From: Akkermansiaceae bacterium
Lineage (GTDB): Bacteria; Verrucomicrobiota; Verrucomicrobiia; Verrucomicrobiales; Akkermansiaceae
Length of the DNA stretch: 64,000 nt
Direction: 5' to 3'
Assembly (NCBI GenBank): GCA_018402445.1
Contig: JAGYIT010000007.1
Span: 310,001 to 374,000, forward strand
In this document: piece after piece, positions 46,117 to 54,461 of the stretch
How positions within the stretch are numbered: the stretch's first letter is position 1
Layout of the letters: each line of letters starts with the position of its first letter
Program-made: the position numbers and the translations under genes
Notes under the pieces: model-generated
The model's database searches: none
Seen by the model: only the letters and a program-made list of their open reading frames with translations
What the model was told of the DNA's origin: nothing

Positions 46117-46666
46117 TCCCGATTCCGAAATGCCCTCCTACGACAAGGAACGCTGGATGCGTGCCTTGGAGACGATGGCCACCGCCCTCGGAAAGGAAGG
46201 CCCGCCCGTGAAGCTCTGCCTCATCGGCTCGGCGGCGTGTGTCTTCGCGGGAATGGAACTGAGAACCACCGAGGGTCTCGATATCTGGCAACCCTCTAGC
46301 GACTTCGATCTGCTGGAACTCAAGCGCGCCGCCGAACAAGCGGGCCTAATTTTCAACCCGACCGATTTCCTCGAACCCGGCCAGGCGTATCTCCAGATCG
46401 TGGAGCCGGGCATCGTTCAGGTCGGTTCTTTCGAGCCAGTCGCCATGTTCCGCATGGGCAGGCTTATCGTAACCCGCCCGCCCGTCGAAAACATCATCGC
46501 CTCCAAGCTGGTGCGCGCCGATGCCAAAGACATCGAGGACATCCATTTCCTACACAAGCACTACCAGGCCGATCCTGCGCTGGTGAAAACTGTCGTTTCC
46601 GGATATCCCGACGCCAAGCGGGAGGTCGCGGAAGAAAACCTCGTGTATCTCGAAATCCTCCAGTGA
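46112..46666 (+). CDS. nucleotidyltransferase-like (DUF6036-type) protein
   Basis: 184 residues starting at the ATG at 46112, inside the direct repeat. The segment CLIGSAACVFAGMELRTTEG, then LDIWQPSSDFD resembles the G-S-x-A...T-x-D-(I/L)D core of the minimal nucleotidyltransferase fold found in DUF6036 and AbiEii-type proteins; the metal-binding acidic pair would be in LDIWQPSSDFD. PVENIIASKLVRADAKDIED is the typical second half. Such proteins often act in toxin-antitoxin-like pairs. It overlaps the next gene by GTGA. The pair sits between nuoH and nuoI. Confidence 0.7.
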   Translation: MPPDSEMPSYDKERWMRALETMATALGKEGPPVKLCLIGSAACVFAGMELRTTEGLDIWQPSSDFDLLELKRAAEQAGLIFNPTDFLEPGQAYLQIVEPGIVQVGSFEPVAMFRMGRLIVTRPPVENIIASKLVRADAKDIEDIHFLHKHYQADPALVKTVVSGYPDAKREVAEENLVYLEILQ

Positions 46667-46935
46667 AATCAACCCTTTCCAGAAACGAGGAAATCACCGC
46701 GCGGCACTTGCTCGCGCGGCCCGGCAGGCTGGGTGTCGCCCTCAAGGAAAAACGCTGGGCAGATGTCGCCGCACTTGTTTGTTTCGTCCGCGAGCACGAT
46801 ACCTCCCACGACCTCGCCATGACGGACGCCGCCCTCTACAAGACGCTGCGCCAACAAATCACCACCTTCCACCTCCGCGGCGGCGGTGCGCTCAATCTCG
46901 AAAAGCTCCGCCAGCTCGCCGCCCAAACTTCCTGA
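46663..46935 (+). CDS. small partner protein of the nucleotidyltransferase-like gene
   Basis: GTG at 46663 overlaps the preceding stop by 4 bases. 90 residues, helical and charged (NEEITARHLLARPGRLGVAL, KEKRWADVAALVCFVREHD, LNLEKLRQLAAQTS). I do not recognise a family. Coupling and size suggest a partner (antitoxin or adaptor) of the upstream protein; this is inference. Confidence 0.6.
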   Translation: MKSTLSRNEEITARHLLARPGRLGVALKEKRWADVAALVCFVREHDTSHDLAMTDAALYKTLRQQITTFHLRGGGALNLEKLRQLAAQTS

Positions 46936-46960
46936 GCCACCAGCGCCTGATTCATTCTAT

Positions 46961-47006
46961 TCCACCGATCACCGATCACCGATCACTTTCCACTTCTTCC
47001 CATGCC
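46961..47006 (+). repeat. direct repeat, right copy, heptamer-phased
   Basis: CCGATCA repeated three times in 7-nt register, then the same pyrimidine-rich lead into ATGCCC as the left copy. It abuts the nuoI start codon and leaves nuoI without a Shine-Dalgarno sequence. Confidence 0.8.
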
Positions 47007-47568
47007 CACCATCAAGCTCACACGCCCGAAACTCGACGCCGGCGAGAAGATCTACTTCGGCGCTATCATCAAAGGGTTTTTCCTGACCATGAAGCACGCG
47101 GTGAAATCGCTGCGCGGGAAATCCTACGGTGCGGAAGGCCTCGCCTCCTCCGGCTTGGGCGTGACCATGCAGTTCCCGGAACAGCGCTGGGACTCCCACA
47201 TGCCGGAATACTACCGCGGCGCGCCGACCCTCGTCACCGACGAACAAGGCCGCGAACGCTGCGTTTCCTGCCAGCTCTGCGAGTTCATCTGCCCGCCCAA
47301 AGCGATCAAGATCACCCCTTCGGAAATCCCCTCCGACGACCCATGGGCGAAGGTCGAGAAGCGCCCACTGGAGTTCGACATCGACATGATCCGCTGCATC
47401 TACTGCGGCATGTGCGAGGAAGTCTGCCCCGAGCAAGCGATCTACCTCCGCAAAGACTACCTCATCACCGGAACCACCCGCCAGGACATGGTGCACAACA
47501 AGAAAAAGCTCTACGAAATCGGCGGCGTCCGCGTCGGCCTCGTCAACAAATGGAATGAGCTGAAATGA
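47002..47568 (+). CDS. nuoI: NADH-quinone oxidoreductase subunit I
   Basis: ATG at 47002; 188 residues. Two 4Fe-4S motifs, CVSCQLCEFICP and CIYCGMCEEVCP, are complete. GFFLTMKHAVKSLRGKSYGA near the start is the membrane-proximal helix of NuoI. The subunit carries clusters N6a and N6b and passes electrons to N2. No ribosome binding site precedes the ATG; the upstream repeat occupies its place. Confidence 0.95.
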   Translation: MPTIKLTRPKLDAGEKIYFGAIIKGFFLTMKHAVKSLRGKSYGAEGLASSGLGVTMQFPEQRWDSHMPEYYRGAPTLVTDEQGRERCVSCQLCEFICPPKAIKITPSEIPSDDPWAKVEKRPLEFDIDMIRCIYCGMCEEVCPEQAIYLRKDYLITGTTRQDMVHNKKKLYEIGGVRVGLVNKWNELK

Positions 47569-47569
47569 G

Positions 47570-47666
47570 GTTAGACGTTATTGGTTAGACGTTAAACGGA
47601 ACACATGCCCCTATTCACCAATAACAAATAACTTTTAACAAATAACTTTAACAAATAACTTTAACG
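47570..47666. repeat. inverted heptamer arrays with no gene between them
   Basis: Left arm 47570-47597 (GTTAGAC, GTTATTG, GTTAGAC, GTTAAAC) and right arm 47620-47666 (AATAAC and TTTAAC units) are reverse complements of each other in type and enclose 22 bp. Same array family as around the four-helix gene. It fills the nuoI-nuoJ gap and could fold into a long intercistronic hairpin. Confidence 0.7.
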
Positions 47667-47668
47667 TA

Positions 47669-48265
47669 ATGCCCTCCTACCTCTTCTGGCTCTTCGCCAC
47701 CATCATGCTGATCGGCGCGGTGGCGGTCATCGCCTTCCGAAATCCGGTTTCCAGCGCGCTCGCGATGGTGACTTCCTTCGTCGGTCTCGCCGCACTGTTC
47801 ATCGGCCTCTCTGCTTTCTTCGTCGGCGTGATCCAGATCCTCGTCTATTCCGGCGCGATCATGGTGCTGTTCCTGTTCATCATCATGCTGCTCGACCTCA
47901 AGGACGAGAAACGCCGCTCCGACAGCCTTGCGCCGCTCGCGGCGGGCTTGGTGCTGGTGGCCGTGTTCTTCATCCAACTCGTCGGCGTGCTATCCCACAA
48001 GCTGCCGAACCAAACCGCACCGCTCCTCGACAAGGCGGCGCTCGCCGCCGCCGCCGAAGGCTACATGGGAGGCAAGGAGGGCGAAAAGAAAGTCCCCACG
48101 AAAATCTCCACCTCCCTGGAAGCCGGACAGCTTCCCGACGTCCACATCATCGGCCACACCCTTTTCACGCAATACAACCTCCCGCTCCAAATCCTCGGCG
48201 TGCTGCTGCTAGTCTCCACGGTCGGCGTAGTCACCCTTTGCCGCAAATCCGCTGCCAACGGGTGA
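47669..48265 (+). CDS. nuoJ: NADH-quinone oxidoreductase subunit J
   Basis: ATG at 47669, 3 nt after the array. 198 residues with five membrane helices; FRNPVSSALAMVTSFVGLAA and VGVIQILVYSGAIMVLFLFI, then IMLLDL are the conserved NuoJ helices, including the pi-bulge helix TM3. A hydrophilic stretch of about 60 residues (near 120-170) precedes the last helix. Membrane-arm subunit of complex I. Confidence 0.93.
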   Translation: MPSYLFWLFATIMLIGAVAVIAFRNPVSSALAMVTSFVGLAALFIGLSAFFVGVIQILVYSGAIMVLFLFIIMLLDLKDEKRRSDSLAPLAAGLVLVAVFFIQLVGVLSHKLPNQTAPLLDKAALAAAAEGYMGGKEGEKKVPTKISTSLEAGQLPDVHIIGHTLFTQYNLPLQILGVLLLVSTVGVVTLCRKSAANG

Positions 48266-48273
48266 TCTCTCCC

Positions 48274-48303
48274 TTGAGATTTGATTTTTGAAATTTGAAT
48301 TTT
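48274..48303. repeat. heptamer-phased array (TTGAAAT type) before nuoK
   Basis: TTGAGAT, TTGATTT, TTGAAAT, TTGAATT in 7-nt register, ending directly at the nuoK ATG. Confidence 0.7.
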
Positions 48304-48624
48304 ATGGCTTCCCTAAACGATTACCTCCTCGTCTCCGGTCTCCTGTTTGCCATCGGGTTGGCGGGGGTGGTGCTGCGCCGTAACATCATCATTGTGTTCA
48401 TGTGCCTTGAGCTGATGCTCTCTGCCGCGAACCTCACCCTGGTAGCCTTCTCCCGTTTCAACGTAGCGCCGAACGGCCTCCCCGACCCCAGCGGGCAGAT
48501 GCTCGTCTTCTTCGTGATCACTGTCGCCGCCGCCGAAGTGGCTGTGGGTCTCGCGATCATCGTCGCGCTCTACCGCGCCCGCCAGACCATTCATACCGAT
48601 GAGCTGGTCTCCCTAAAAGGTTGA
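48304..48624 (+). CDS. nuoK: NADH-quinone oxidoreductase subunit K
   Basis: I start at ATG 48304; an in-frame TTG at 48295 lies within the repeat array and is less likely. 106 residues, three membrane helices, with [20 protein letters not shown] (the conserved Glu in helix 2, essential for proton pumping) and [20 protein letters not shown] (the second conserved Glu). Last nuo gene here: the next gene on the strand is a P450, and nuoL, nuoM and nuoN are not in the window. Confidence 0.93.
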   Translation: MASLNDYLLVSGLLFAIGLAGVVLRRNIIIVFMCLELMLSAANLTLVAFSRFNVAPNGLPDPSGQMLVFFVITVAAAEVAVGLAIIVALYRARQTIHTDELVSLKG

Positions 48625-48634
48625 GCGAAACACC

Positions 48635-49783
48635 ATGGACGACGATCCGTTCCGCGAGGCGAGGGAAACCGAAGGCGTGATGCGCTGCCCGGTACAGGGC
48701 GAGCGCATCCCCATGATCTTGCGCCACGCGGATGTCAGGGACGCGGCGAAGGATTGGAAAACTTTCAGCTCCGACGCCCCCTTCCGCGTGCCCATCCCTT
48801 CCGAGGAGGATGTCCGCAACGTCCGCCAGCTCCCCATCGAGACCGATCCGCCGCAGCACACGGAATACCGGAAAATCGTCGAGCCGTTTTTCAAAAGGCC
48901 GCGCGATCCGGATTTCATCGCCGCCATCGATTCGCTGGTCGGCGGGATGGTGGCGGAAATGATCGCGCGCGGGGAAACGGAGATCGTCGGTGATTTCGCG
49001 GTGCCGCTGCAATCGCGTGCCCTCGCCCACCTACTCAACGTCGGGCAAGAGGAGGCGGAAACATGGATCTCCTGGGGCGTGCACGTCTTCCATGATCCCT
49101 CGAAAGGCAAGGCCTCGACCTTGGATGGATACATCGCCGCCCAGCTCGACCGCGCGGAGAAATCACCGGGCGAGGATTTCTTCTTCGCCCTCACCCGCGC
49201 CGAATATCAAGGCCGCAAGCTGACCCGCGACGAGATGGCCGGCTTCGCAAACCTCACCTTCGCGGGCGGGCGGGACACGGTGATCCACAGCATCTCCTCC
49301 ATCATCGCCCACCTCGCGGAAAACCCGGACGACCTCGCCTTCCTGCGCGAAGATCCGCGCCGCGTCACGTTGGCGGGCGAGGAGTTTTTTCGCGTGATCT
49401 CTCCGCTCACCCACATCGGGCGGGTCTGTCCGGAAACAACGGATGTCCACGGCGTGGAGGTGCCGCCCGCTGGTCGCGTCTCGCTCTGCTGGGCCTCCGC
49501 GAACCGCGACGCCACCGCCTTCGATAGCCCCGCTGAAATCCGCCTCGATCGCAAGCCCAACCCCCACCTCGCCTTCGGTGCCGGCACGCATCTCTGCCTC
49601 GGTGCGGCCCATGCCCGACTCATCATCCGCCTCCTCCTCGAACACCTCAGCCAACGCGTCGATAGGATCACTATCCTTTCCTCGAAGCCGAACATCGAGC
49701 GCCGGGAAACCTACGCCCGCCAGATCGGATACGAAGCCCTCACGGTGCGGATGAATGGAGTGGCTGACGCCAGTCTGCCATGA
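48635..49783 (+). CDS. cytochrome P450
   Basis: A 382-residue soluble bacterial P450. Haem-binding loop FGAGTHLCLG with the axial Cys near residue 321; ExxR in the K helix as EEFFR; I-helix FAGGRDTV, where Asp takes the place of the usual Glu before Thr. ETDPPQHTEYRKIVEPFF is typical of the B'-C region. It would hydroxylate a small hydrophobic substrate with electrons from a ferredoxin not encoded nearby. It starts 10 bp after nuoK, on the same strand, and may be cotranscribed by read-through; a functional tie to complex I is not evident. Confidence 0.9.
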   Translation: MDDDPFREARETEGVMRCPVQGERIPMILRHADVRDAAKDWKTFSSDAPFRVPIPSEEDVRNVRQLPIETDPPQHTEYRKIVEPFFKRPRDPDFIAAIDSLVGGMVAEMIARGETEIVGDFAVPLQSRALAHLLNVGQEEAETWISWGVHVFHDPSKGKASTLDGYIAAQLDRAEKSPGEDFFFALTRAEYQGRKLTRDEMAGFANLTFAGGRDTVIHSISSIIAHLAENPDDLAFLREDPRRVTLAGEEFFRVISPLTHIGRVCPETTDVHGVEVPPAGRVSLCWASANRDATAFDSPAEIRLDRKPNPHLAFGAGTHLCLGAAHARLIIRLLLEHLSQRVDRITILSSKPNIERRETYARQIGYEALTVRMNGVADASLP

Positions 49784-49936
49784 TTCATCCATCTGGAAGG
49801 AAAGCCCCGTCCATGTCCGTTTCCCCTCCCCTAGCCTCCAAGGTTCTTCCACCATGGACGAGAAGAATTTTTTCATTCGAATAGGCTTTCTCCATCATGG
49901 AGAAAGCCTCACCTAGCCTCCCGCACAACCTCTCCC

Positions 49937-49967
49937 TTGAAAGCTGAACCTTGAAACCTGAAATTTC
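49937..49967. repeat. heptamer-phased array (TTGAAAG/CTGAACC type)
   Basis: TTGAAAG, CTGAACC, TTGAAAC, CTGAAAT in 7-nt register. The TTG start codon of the helicase gene (49951) is the first base triplet of the third unit. Confidence 0.65.
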
Positions 49968-52662
49968 CCCCGGCCAACGCTACATCTCCACCTCCGAACC
50001 CGCACTCGGCCTTGGCCATGTGATTTCCGAAGAAAACGGCCATGTGGAGATCTGTTTCCCCGCCGCCGAGGAAACCCGCACCTACTCGGCGGAGTCTGCG
50101 CCGCTCGCCCGCGTCCGTTTCGCGCCCGGCGATGAGATCGCGGATCACGCGAAAAGGAAACTCACCGTCGAGTCCGTCAGCGAGGAAAATGGCCTGCTCA
50201 CCTACCACGGCGGCGGCGCGTCCATCCACGAGAGCGATTTGTCAGATACACTGACCTTCATTAGCCCCGAGAAACGCCTGCTCGCAGGCCTCACCGATCA
50301 CCCGCGCGATTTCGACCAGCGCCTCGAAGCACTGCGCTGGAACGCCGCGATCCGCCGCTCGCCCGCCCGCGGCTACACCGGCGCGCGCATCGACCTCATC
50401 CCGCACCAGCTCTCCATCGTCGCGGAAACCTCGAACCGCCTTTTCCCCCGCGTCCTCCTCGCCGACGAGGTGGGCCTCGGTAAAACCATCGAGGCCTGCC
50501 TCATCCTCCACCGCCTGCATCTGACCGGCCGCGCCGACCGCATCCTCATCCTCGTGCCTGAGCCGCTCGTCCACCAATGGTTTGTGGAGCTGCTGCGCCG
50601 CTTCAACCTCCTCTTCGCGCTCTACGACGAGGAACGCTGCGCCTCCATCACCGCCCGCGACGAGACCGCGAACCCCTTCGCCGATTCCCAGCTCATCCTC
50701 TGCGCGATTGGATTCCTTTCCGAAAACCCCGCCCGCGCCGAGCAAGCGCGCAAGGCGGGCTTCGACCTGCTCATCGTCGATGAGGCGCACCATCTCGAAT
50801 GGTCGGAGAACCTAGCATCGCCCGCCTATCGCACCGTGAATTCACTGGCGCGTGAAATCCCCTCCCTCCTCCTCCTCACTGCCACCCCGCAGCAGCTCGG
50901 CCCCGCTGGCCACTTCGCGCGGCTCCGCCTCCTCGATCCCGACCGCTACTCGGATCTCGATGATTTTCTCGTGGAAACGGAATCCTACATCCCGCTCGCG
51001 GAAACCGTGGAAACCCTCGTCGCCGGAAACATCCCGGATGATATCACCGCTTTCACGGAAAACTCCCCCCGTGCCGGTAAACATCTAACAGACCTCATTT
51101 CCGGCGACGAAACCGCCCGCCAGCCGCTCGTTTCCGAGCTGATCGATTCCTTTGGCACCGGCCGCGTCCTCTTCCGCAACACCCGTGAGCGCCTCACCGG
51201 CTTCCCGAAACGCCTGCCCATCCTCCATCCGCTAGAAAAAGGCGCATCGCCCTACGCATGGCTCGCCGGACTGATCCGCGATCTCACCGCCAGCGAAAAA
51301 ATCCTGCTCATCACAAACTCCCCGGAGGCCGCCATCACCGTGCAGGAAAAACTTCTCGCGCACATCCACGTCGAGGCCGCCCTTTTTCACGAGGATCTCT
51401 CCCTGCTCCAGCGCGACCGCAACGCCGCATGGTTCTCCGAGGAGGACGGCGCGCGCATCCTGATCTGCTCGGAGATCGGATCGGAGGGACGGAATTTCCA
51501 GTTCGCCCGCCACCTTGTCCTCTTCGGCCTGCCGCGCGATCCCGAAGTCCTCGAACAACGCATCGGCCGCCTCGACCGCATCGGTCAGACCGGCGACATC
51601 CGTATCCACATCCCCTACGGGAAAGATAGTAGATCGGAGCTGCAGGCGCGCTGGCTCCACGAGGCGCTCGATGTTTTTTCTAAGCCACTGAAAGGCGCGA
51701 CCACCCTCGCCACCGAGCTGCTCCCGGAGCTCGACGCCCTTGCCGACGCCTCGCCCACCTCGAAAAAGTTCAAGGACTTCCTGAAACGCTCTGCCGACCT
51801 GAAAGCCGACGTCGCCCGCCAGCTCGCCTCCGGCCACGACCGACTCCTGGAGCTAGGCGCGCCCCCCGCCTCCCAATCCGCCGAACTCCTCGAAACCATC
51901 CGCGAGGCCGACACCGATCCGCGCTTCGCGAAATTCGCCATCCGGCTCTTCGATCACCTCGGGCTAGACGTTTCTGATCTTTCCGCGGACGCCTTCGTCT
52001 TCAAGCGCGGCAACCGCCAAACGGAAGCCTTCGCCGACATTCCCGAGGACGGACTCTCCGCCACCCTCGACCGCAATACCGCCCTCGCCCGCGAGGATCT
52101 CTCTTTCCTCACCATCGACCACCCCCTCTTCCGCGATGCCCTCGGCCAGCTCCTCGATGGTAACCACGGCAACGCCGCCTTCGCGGAATGGAAAACCGGC
52201 CAAGGAAAATCCATACTGTTAGAATGCGCTTTTGTACTCGAAGTCATCGCCCCGCCGCGCCTCCACCTCGACCGCTTCCTGCCGCCCACCCTCCTGCGCG
52301 TCATCGTCGATCACACCGGAAGCGCCCAGGCCAAAGCCCCTCCCGCCGCCGCCCTCCAACACGGCGATCCCCGCCGCCTCGTCTCCCAAGAAGCCTTCCG
52401 CCGCGATCTCTTCCCGAAAATGACCGCCGCCGCCAAGGACATCGCGAAACGCGCCTCCGCCAAACCTATCCAAGCCGCGCAGGATCTCGCCGCCGAAACG
52501 ATCGCCAAACAGATCGCCCGCCTCGAGGATCTCGCGAAACGCAACCCCCACGTCCCCCCCTCGGAAACCGAAGCCCTCAAAGCCACCTTCCGCGAAACCG
52601 CCGAGGCCATCTCCCAAGCCCGAGTCCGCCTTGACTCGTTCCGATTGATCTTCCGGACGTAG
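49951..52662 (+). CDS. SNF2/RapA-like ATP-dependent helicase
   Basis: 903 residues. The frame has a stop at 49945-49947, so TTG 49951 (KPEISPGQRYISTSEPALGL) is the most upstream start and matches the RapA N-terminus (GQRWISDTE...LGLG). Helicase motifs: Walker A LADEVGLGKTIEACL, DEAH as VDEAHHLEW, TATPQQLGP, and the C-terminal GSEGRNFQFARHLVLFGLPR with QRIGRLDRIGQT. RapA rescues stalled RNA polymerase during recycling. The last 250 residues are divergent and include a helical tail. Expression starts within a repeat array and lacks a ribosome binding site. Confidence 0.85.
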   Translation: MKPEISPGQRYISTSEPALGLGHVISEENGHVEICFPAAEETRTYSAESAPLARVRFAPGDEIADHAKRKLTVESVSEENGLLTYHGGGASIHESDLSDTLTFISPEKRLLAGLTDHPRDFDQRLEALRWNAAIRRSPARGYTGARIDLIPHQLSIVAETSNRLFPRVLLADEVGLGKTIEACLILHRLHLTGRADRILILVPEPLVHQWFVELLRRFNLLFALYDEERCASITARDETANPFADSQLILCAIGFLSENPARAEQARKAGFDLLIVDEAHHLEWSENLASPAYRTVNSLAREIPSLLLLTATPQQLGPAGHFARLRLLDPDRYSDLDDFLVETESYIPLAETVETLVAGNIPDDITAFTENSPRAGKHLTDLISGDETARQPLVSELIDSFGTGRVLFRNTRERLTGFPKRLPILHPLEKGASPYAWLAGLIRDLTASEKILLITNSPEAAITVQEKLLAHIHVEAALFHEDLSLLQRDRNAAWFSEEDGARILICSEIGSEGRNFQFARHLVLFGLPRDPEVLEQRIGRLDRIGQTGDIRIHIPYGKDSRSELQARWLHEALDVFSKPLKGATTLATELLPELDALADASPTSKKFKDFLKRSADLKADVARQLASGHDRLLELGAPPASQSAELLETIREADTDPRFAKFAIRLFDHLGLDVSDLSADAFVFKRGNRQTEAFADIPEDGLSATLDRNTALAREDLSFLTIDHPLFRDALGQLLDGNHGNAAFAEWKTGQGKSILLECAFVLEVIAPPRLHLDRFLPPTLLRVIVDHTGSAQAKAPPAAALQHGDPRRLVSQEAFRRDLFPKMTAAAKDIAKRASAKPIQAAQDLAAETIAKQIARLEDLAKRNPHVPPSETEALKATFRETAEAISQARVRLDSFRLIFRT

Positions 52663-52740
52663 TCCGCAAGGAGAGTCTGCCCCCGGCTGCCTTTGCCCAT
52701 GAGGATGGCGATGGGAGCAACGGTCGCACGTATCACCGGC

Positions 52741-52783
52741 TCCCCGTGGCCATCGGCGGTTTCCGATCCGCCGCTCCTTGCCC
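52741..52783. repeat. dispersed palindromic repeat, copy 2 (inverted relative to copy 1)
   Basis: The reverse complement matches 16451-16492 closely (32 of 36 over the core). Lies between the convergent helicase and methyltransferase genes, without a U-tract. Confidence 0.65.
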
Positions 52784-52817
52784 GATTTTCATCGGGAGAC
52801 CTTTCCCACTGTTTAAC

Positions 52818-53648
52818 TCAAATGCTCTTCGCAGCAAGGCTGATGAAGAGGGGAAACTCCTCCGCCGCGCGGTGCTCAGCCTTGCTGAATGGGCCGATCT
52901 GGGAGCGGCGGTGGGAGAAGAGCTCCGTGCATTGCGTCACGCCGAGGCCGGCCTTGCCCATGGAGGTGATGATGTCCGCGAGCGGGCGGTGATAGAAGAT
53001 GGTGCCCTCGTCGGTGCCTAGGCCCGGCCTTGTCTGGATGCCGATTTCGAGGGCTTTGCCGTAGCGGTCGAGGCGGCGGTATTGGATTTTCTGATCCGCA
53101 TCCCAGCCCCAGTGGCTTTCCTTGGGGATGCGGAAACAGGGATGCATCATGACGATTACGGCGCGTCCGCCGGGCTTGAGGGCGGCGGCGATGTTATTCA
53201 TCAGCCCGTCGGCGTCTGGCACGTCGTGGACGGCCATCACGCAGGCGGCGGCATCGAAGGAGCCGTCCGTCCAATCACCGGGGACACAGGCGTCGGCGCG
53301 GAGGAAAGTCGCGTTCTTCTCGCCGCCGTAACGTTGCCGCGCCGCGCCGATGAGTTTCCCGCTGGCATCCACGCCCAGCACGCGCCCCGCCCCGGCGGCG
53401 AGCAGGTGCCGCACCAGAACGCCCTGCCCGCAGCAGAGGTCGAGCACCGCCTCGCCGCCGCGCACGGCGAGCAGATCCATGGCGGCGGGCAGGATCACGT
53501 GGCGGTGGTAATCGGAGCCATCCGCGCCGACGAGCTTGTCATACCAGCCTGCGACGCCGTCCCAGCCTTTCTCCTCCGACTTTCCCGCGGGGACGCGCAA
53601 CGCCCGCTTACTTGGGAAAAACCCGCCGCGTCTGCCCTTGCTTTCCAT
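52818..53648 (-). CDS. class I SAM-dependent methyltransferase
   Basis: 276 residues starting at ATG 53648. The Rossmann motifs are clear: VLDLCCGQGVLVRHLLAAG (motif I), GVDASGKLI (motif II), FDAAACVMAVHDVPD (motif IV-like) and LKPGGRAVIVMMHPCF (motif V). The substrate is not identifiable; relatives act on small molecules or quinones (the HPCF segment after motif V is common in methylases of the UbiE/Methyltransf_11 group). The N-terminal 25 residues are basic and may be an extension from a too-early start; an internal start was not resolvable. Confidence 0.85.
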   Translation of the reverse strand: MESKGRRGGFFPSKRALRVPAGKSEEKGWDGVAGWYDKLVGADGSDYHRHVILPAAMDLLAVRGGEAVLDLCCGQGVLVRHLLAAGAGRVLGVDASGKLIGAARQRYGGEKNATFLRADACVPGDWTDGSFDAAACVMAVHDVPDADGLMNNIAAALKPGGRAVIVMMHPCFRIPKESHWGWDADQKIQYRRLDRYGKALEIGIQTRPGLGTDEGTIFYHRPLADIITSMGKAGLGVTQCTELFSHRRSQIGPFSKAEHRAAEEFPLFISLAAKSI

Positions 53649-53747
53649 GCCCGGATGCTATCCTCCCATCCCCGCCCCGTGGCGATGAAATTTCTCCCTC
53701 CCGAAAAGAAGGGGTGGCGTGGGAGCCGTTTTCCCTAAGCTCACGGC

Positions 53748-54461
53748 ATGAACATCCCGAAAACCACCGCCGTTCTCGCCGCCCTCGTTGTCGTGGCCTT
53801 CGCCGCCGAGTCGGCCAAGCCGCGCTTCGACCCGGTTAAGAAAAACATCGAGGGCTGGACGGTGTTCGTGGAGCCGACGATGCTGGAGGCCGAACCCGGC
53901 TCCGAGGACGCCCGCTCCCTGGCGATGCTGGAGGCACACCTCCGCATCCTAACGGCGATGGTTCCCGCCGACCGCGTGGAGCAGCTCCGGAAGCTAGAGA
54001 TCTGGGTGGAGCGCGATCATCCGACGCTCAAATCCATGCAATACCACCCCAGCGAGCAATGGCTCCGCAACAACGGCCATGACCCTAGGCTGGCGAAAAA
54101 ATACCACGTGCCGGTGGCGCGGGAACTCATTTCCTCCAGCCAGCTCGCCAAGCACCCGATGGTCGTCCTTCACGAGCTGGCGCACGCTTACCACGATCAA
54201 GTGCTCGGATTCGACGAGCCGCGCATCATCGCCGCCTACGAGAAAGCCAAGGCGGCGGGCACCTATGAGAAGGTGATGCTCTACAACGGCAAGATCGTGA
54301 GCCATTACGCGCTGACGAATCACAAGGAATACTTCGCCGAGGGCACGGAGGCGTTTTTCAACCGCAATGACTTCTATCCCTTCGTCCGCGCGGAGCTGGA
54401 GCTGCACGATCCTACCCTGCACGCCCTGCTCGTCGAGATCTGGGGCGAGCCTCGGAACTAG
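53748..54461 (+). CDS. exported HExxH metallopeptidase-like protein
   Basis: 237 residues; signal peptide MNIPKTTAVLAALVVVAFAA. Zinc-peptidase motif HELAH in MVVLHELAHAYHDQVLG (near residue 145), with a downstream NHKEYFAEGTEAFFNR whose Glu is the likely third ligand, a gluzincin-like layout. It is related to the product of 55691-56833, which has HEFAH and NRAEYFAEGIQAWF. Substrate unknown; probably acts in the periplasm or at the cell surface. Its stop overlaps the end of a convergent gene by 4 bases. Confidence 0.75.
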   Translation: MNIPKTTAVLAALVVVAFAAESAKPRFDPVKKNIEGWTVFVEPTMLEAEPGSEDARSLAMLEAHLRILTAMVPADRVEQLRKLEIWVERDHPTLKSMQYHPSEQWLRNNGHDPRLAKKYHVPVARELISSSQLAKHPMVVLHELAHAYHDQVLGFDEPRIIAAYEKAKAAGTYEKVMLYNGKIVSHYALTNHKEYFAEGTEAFFNRNDFYPFVRAELELHDPTLHALLVEIWGEPRN

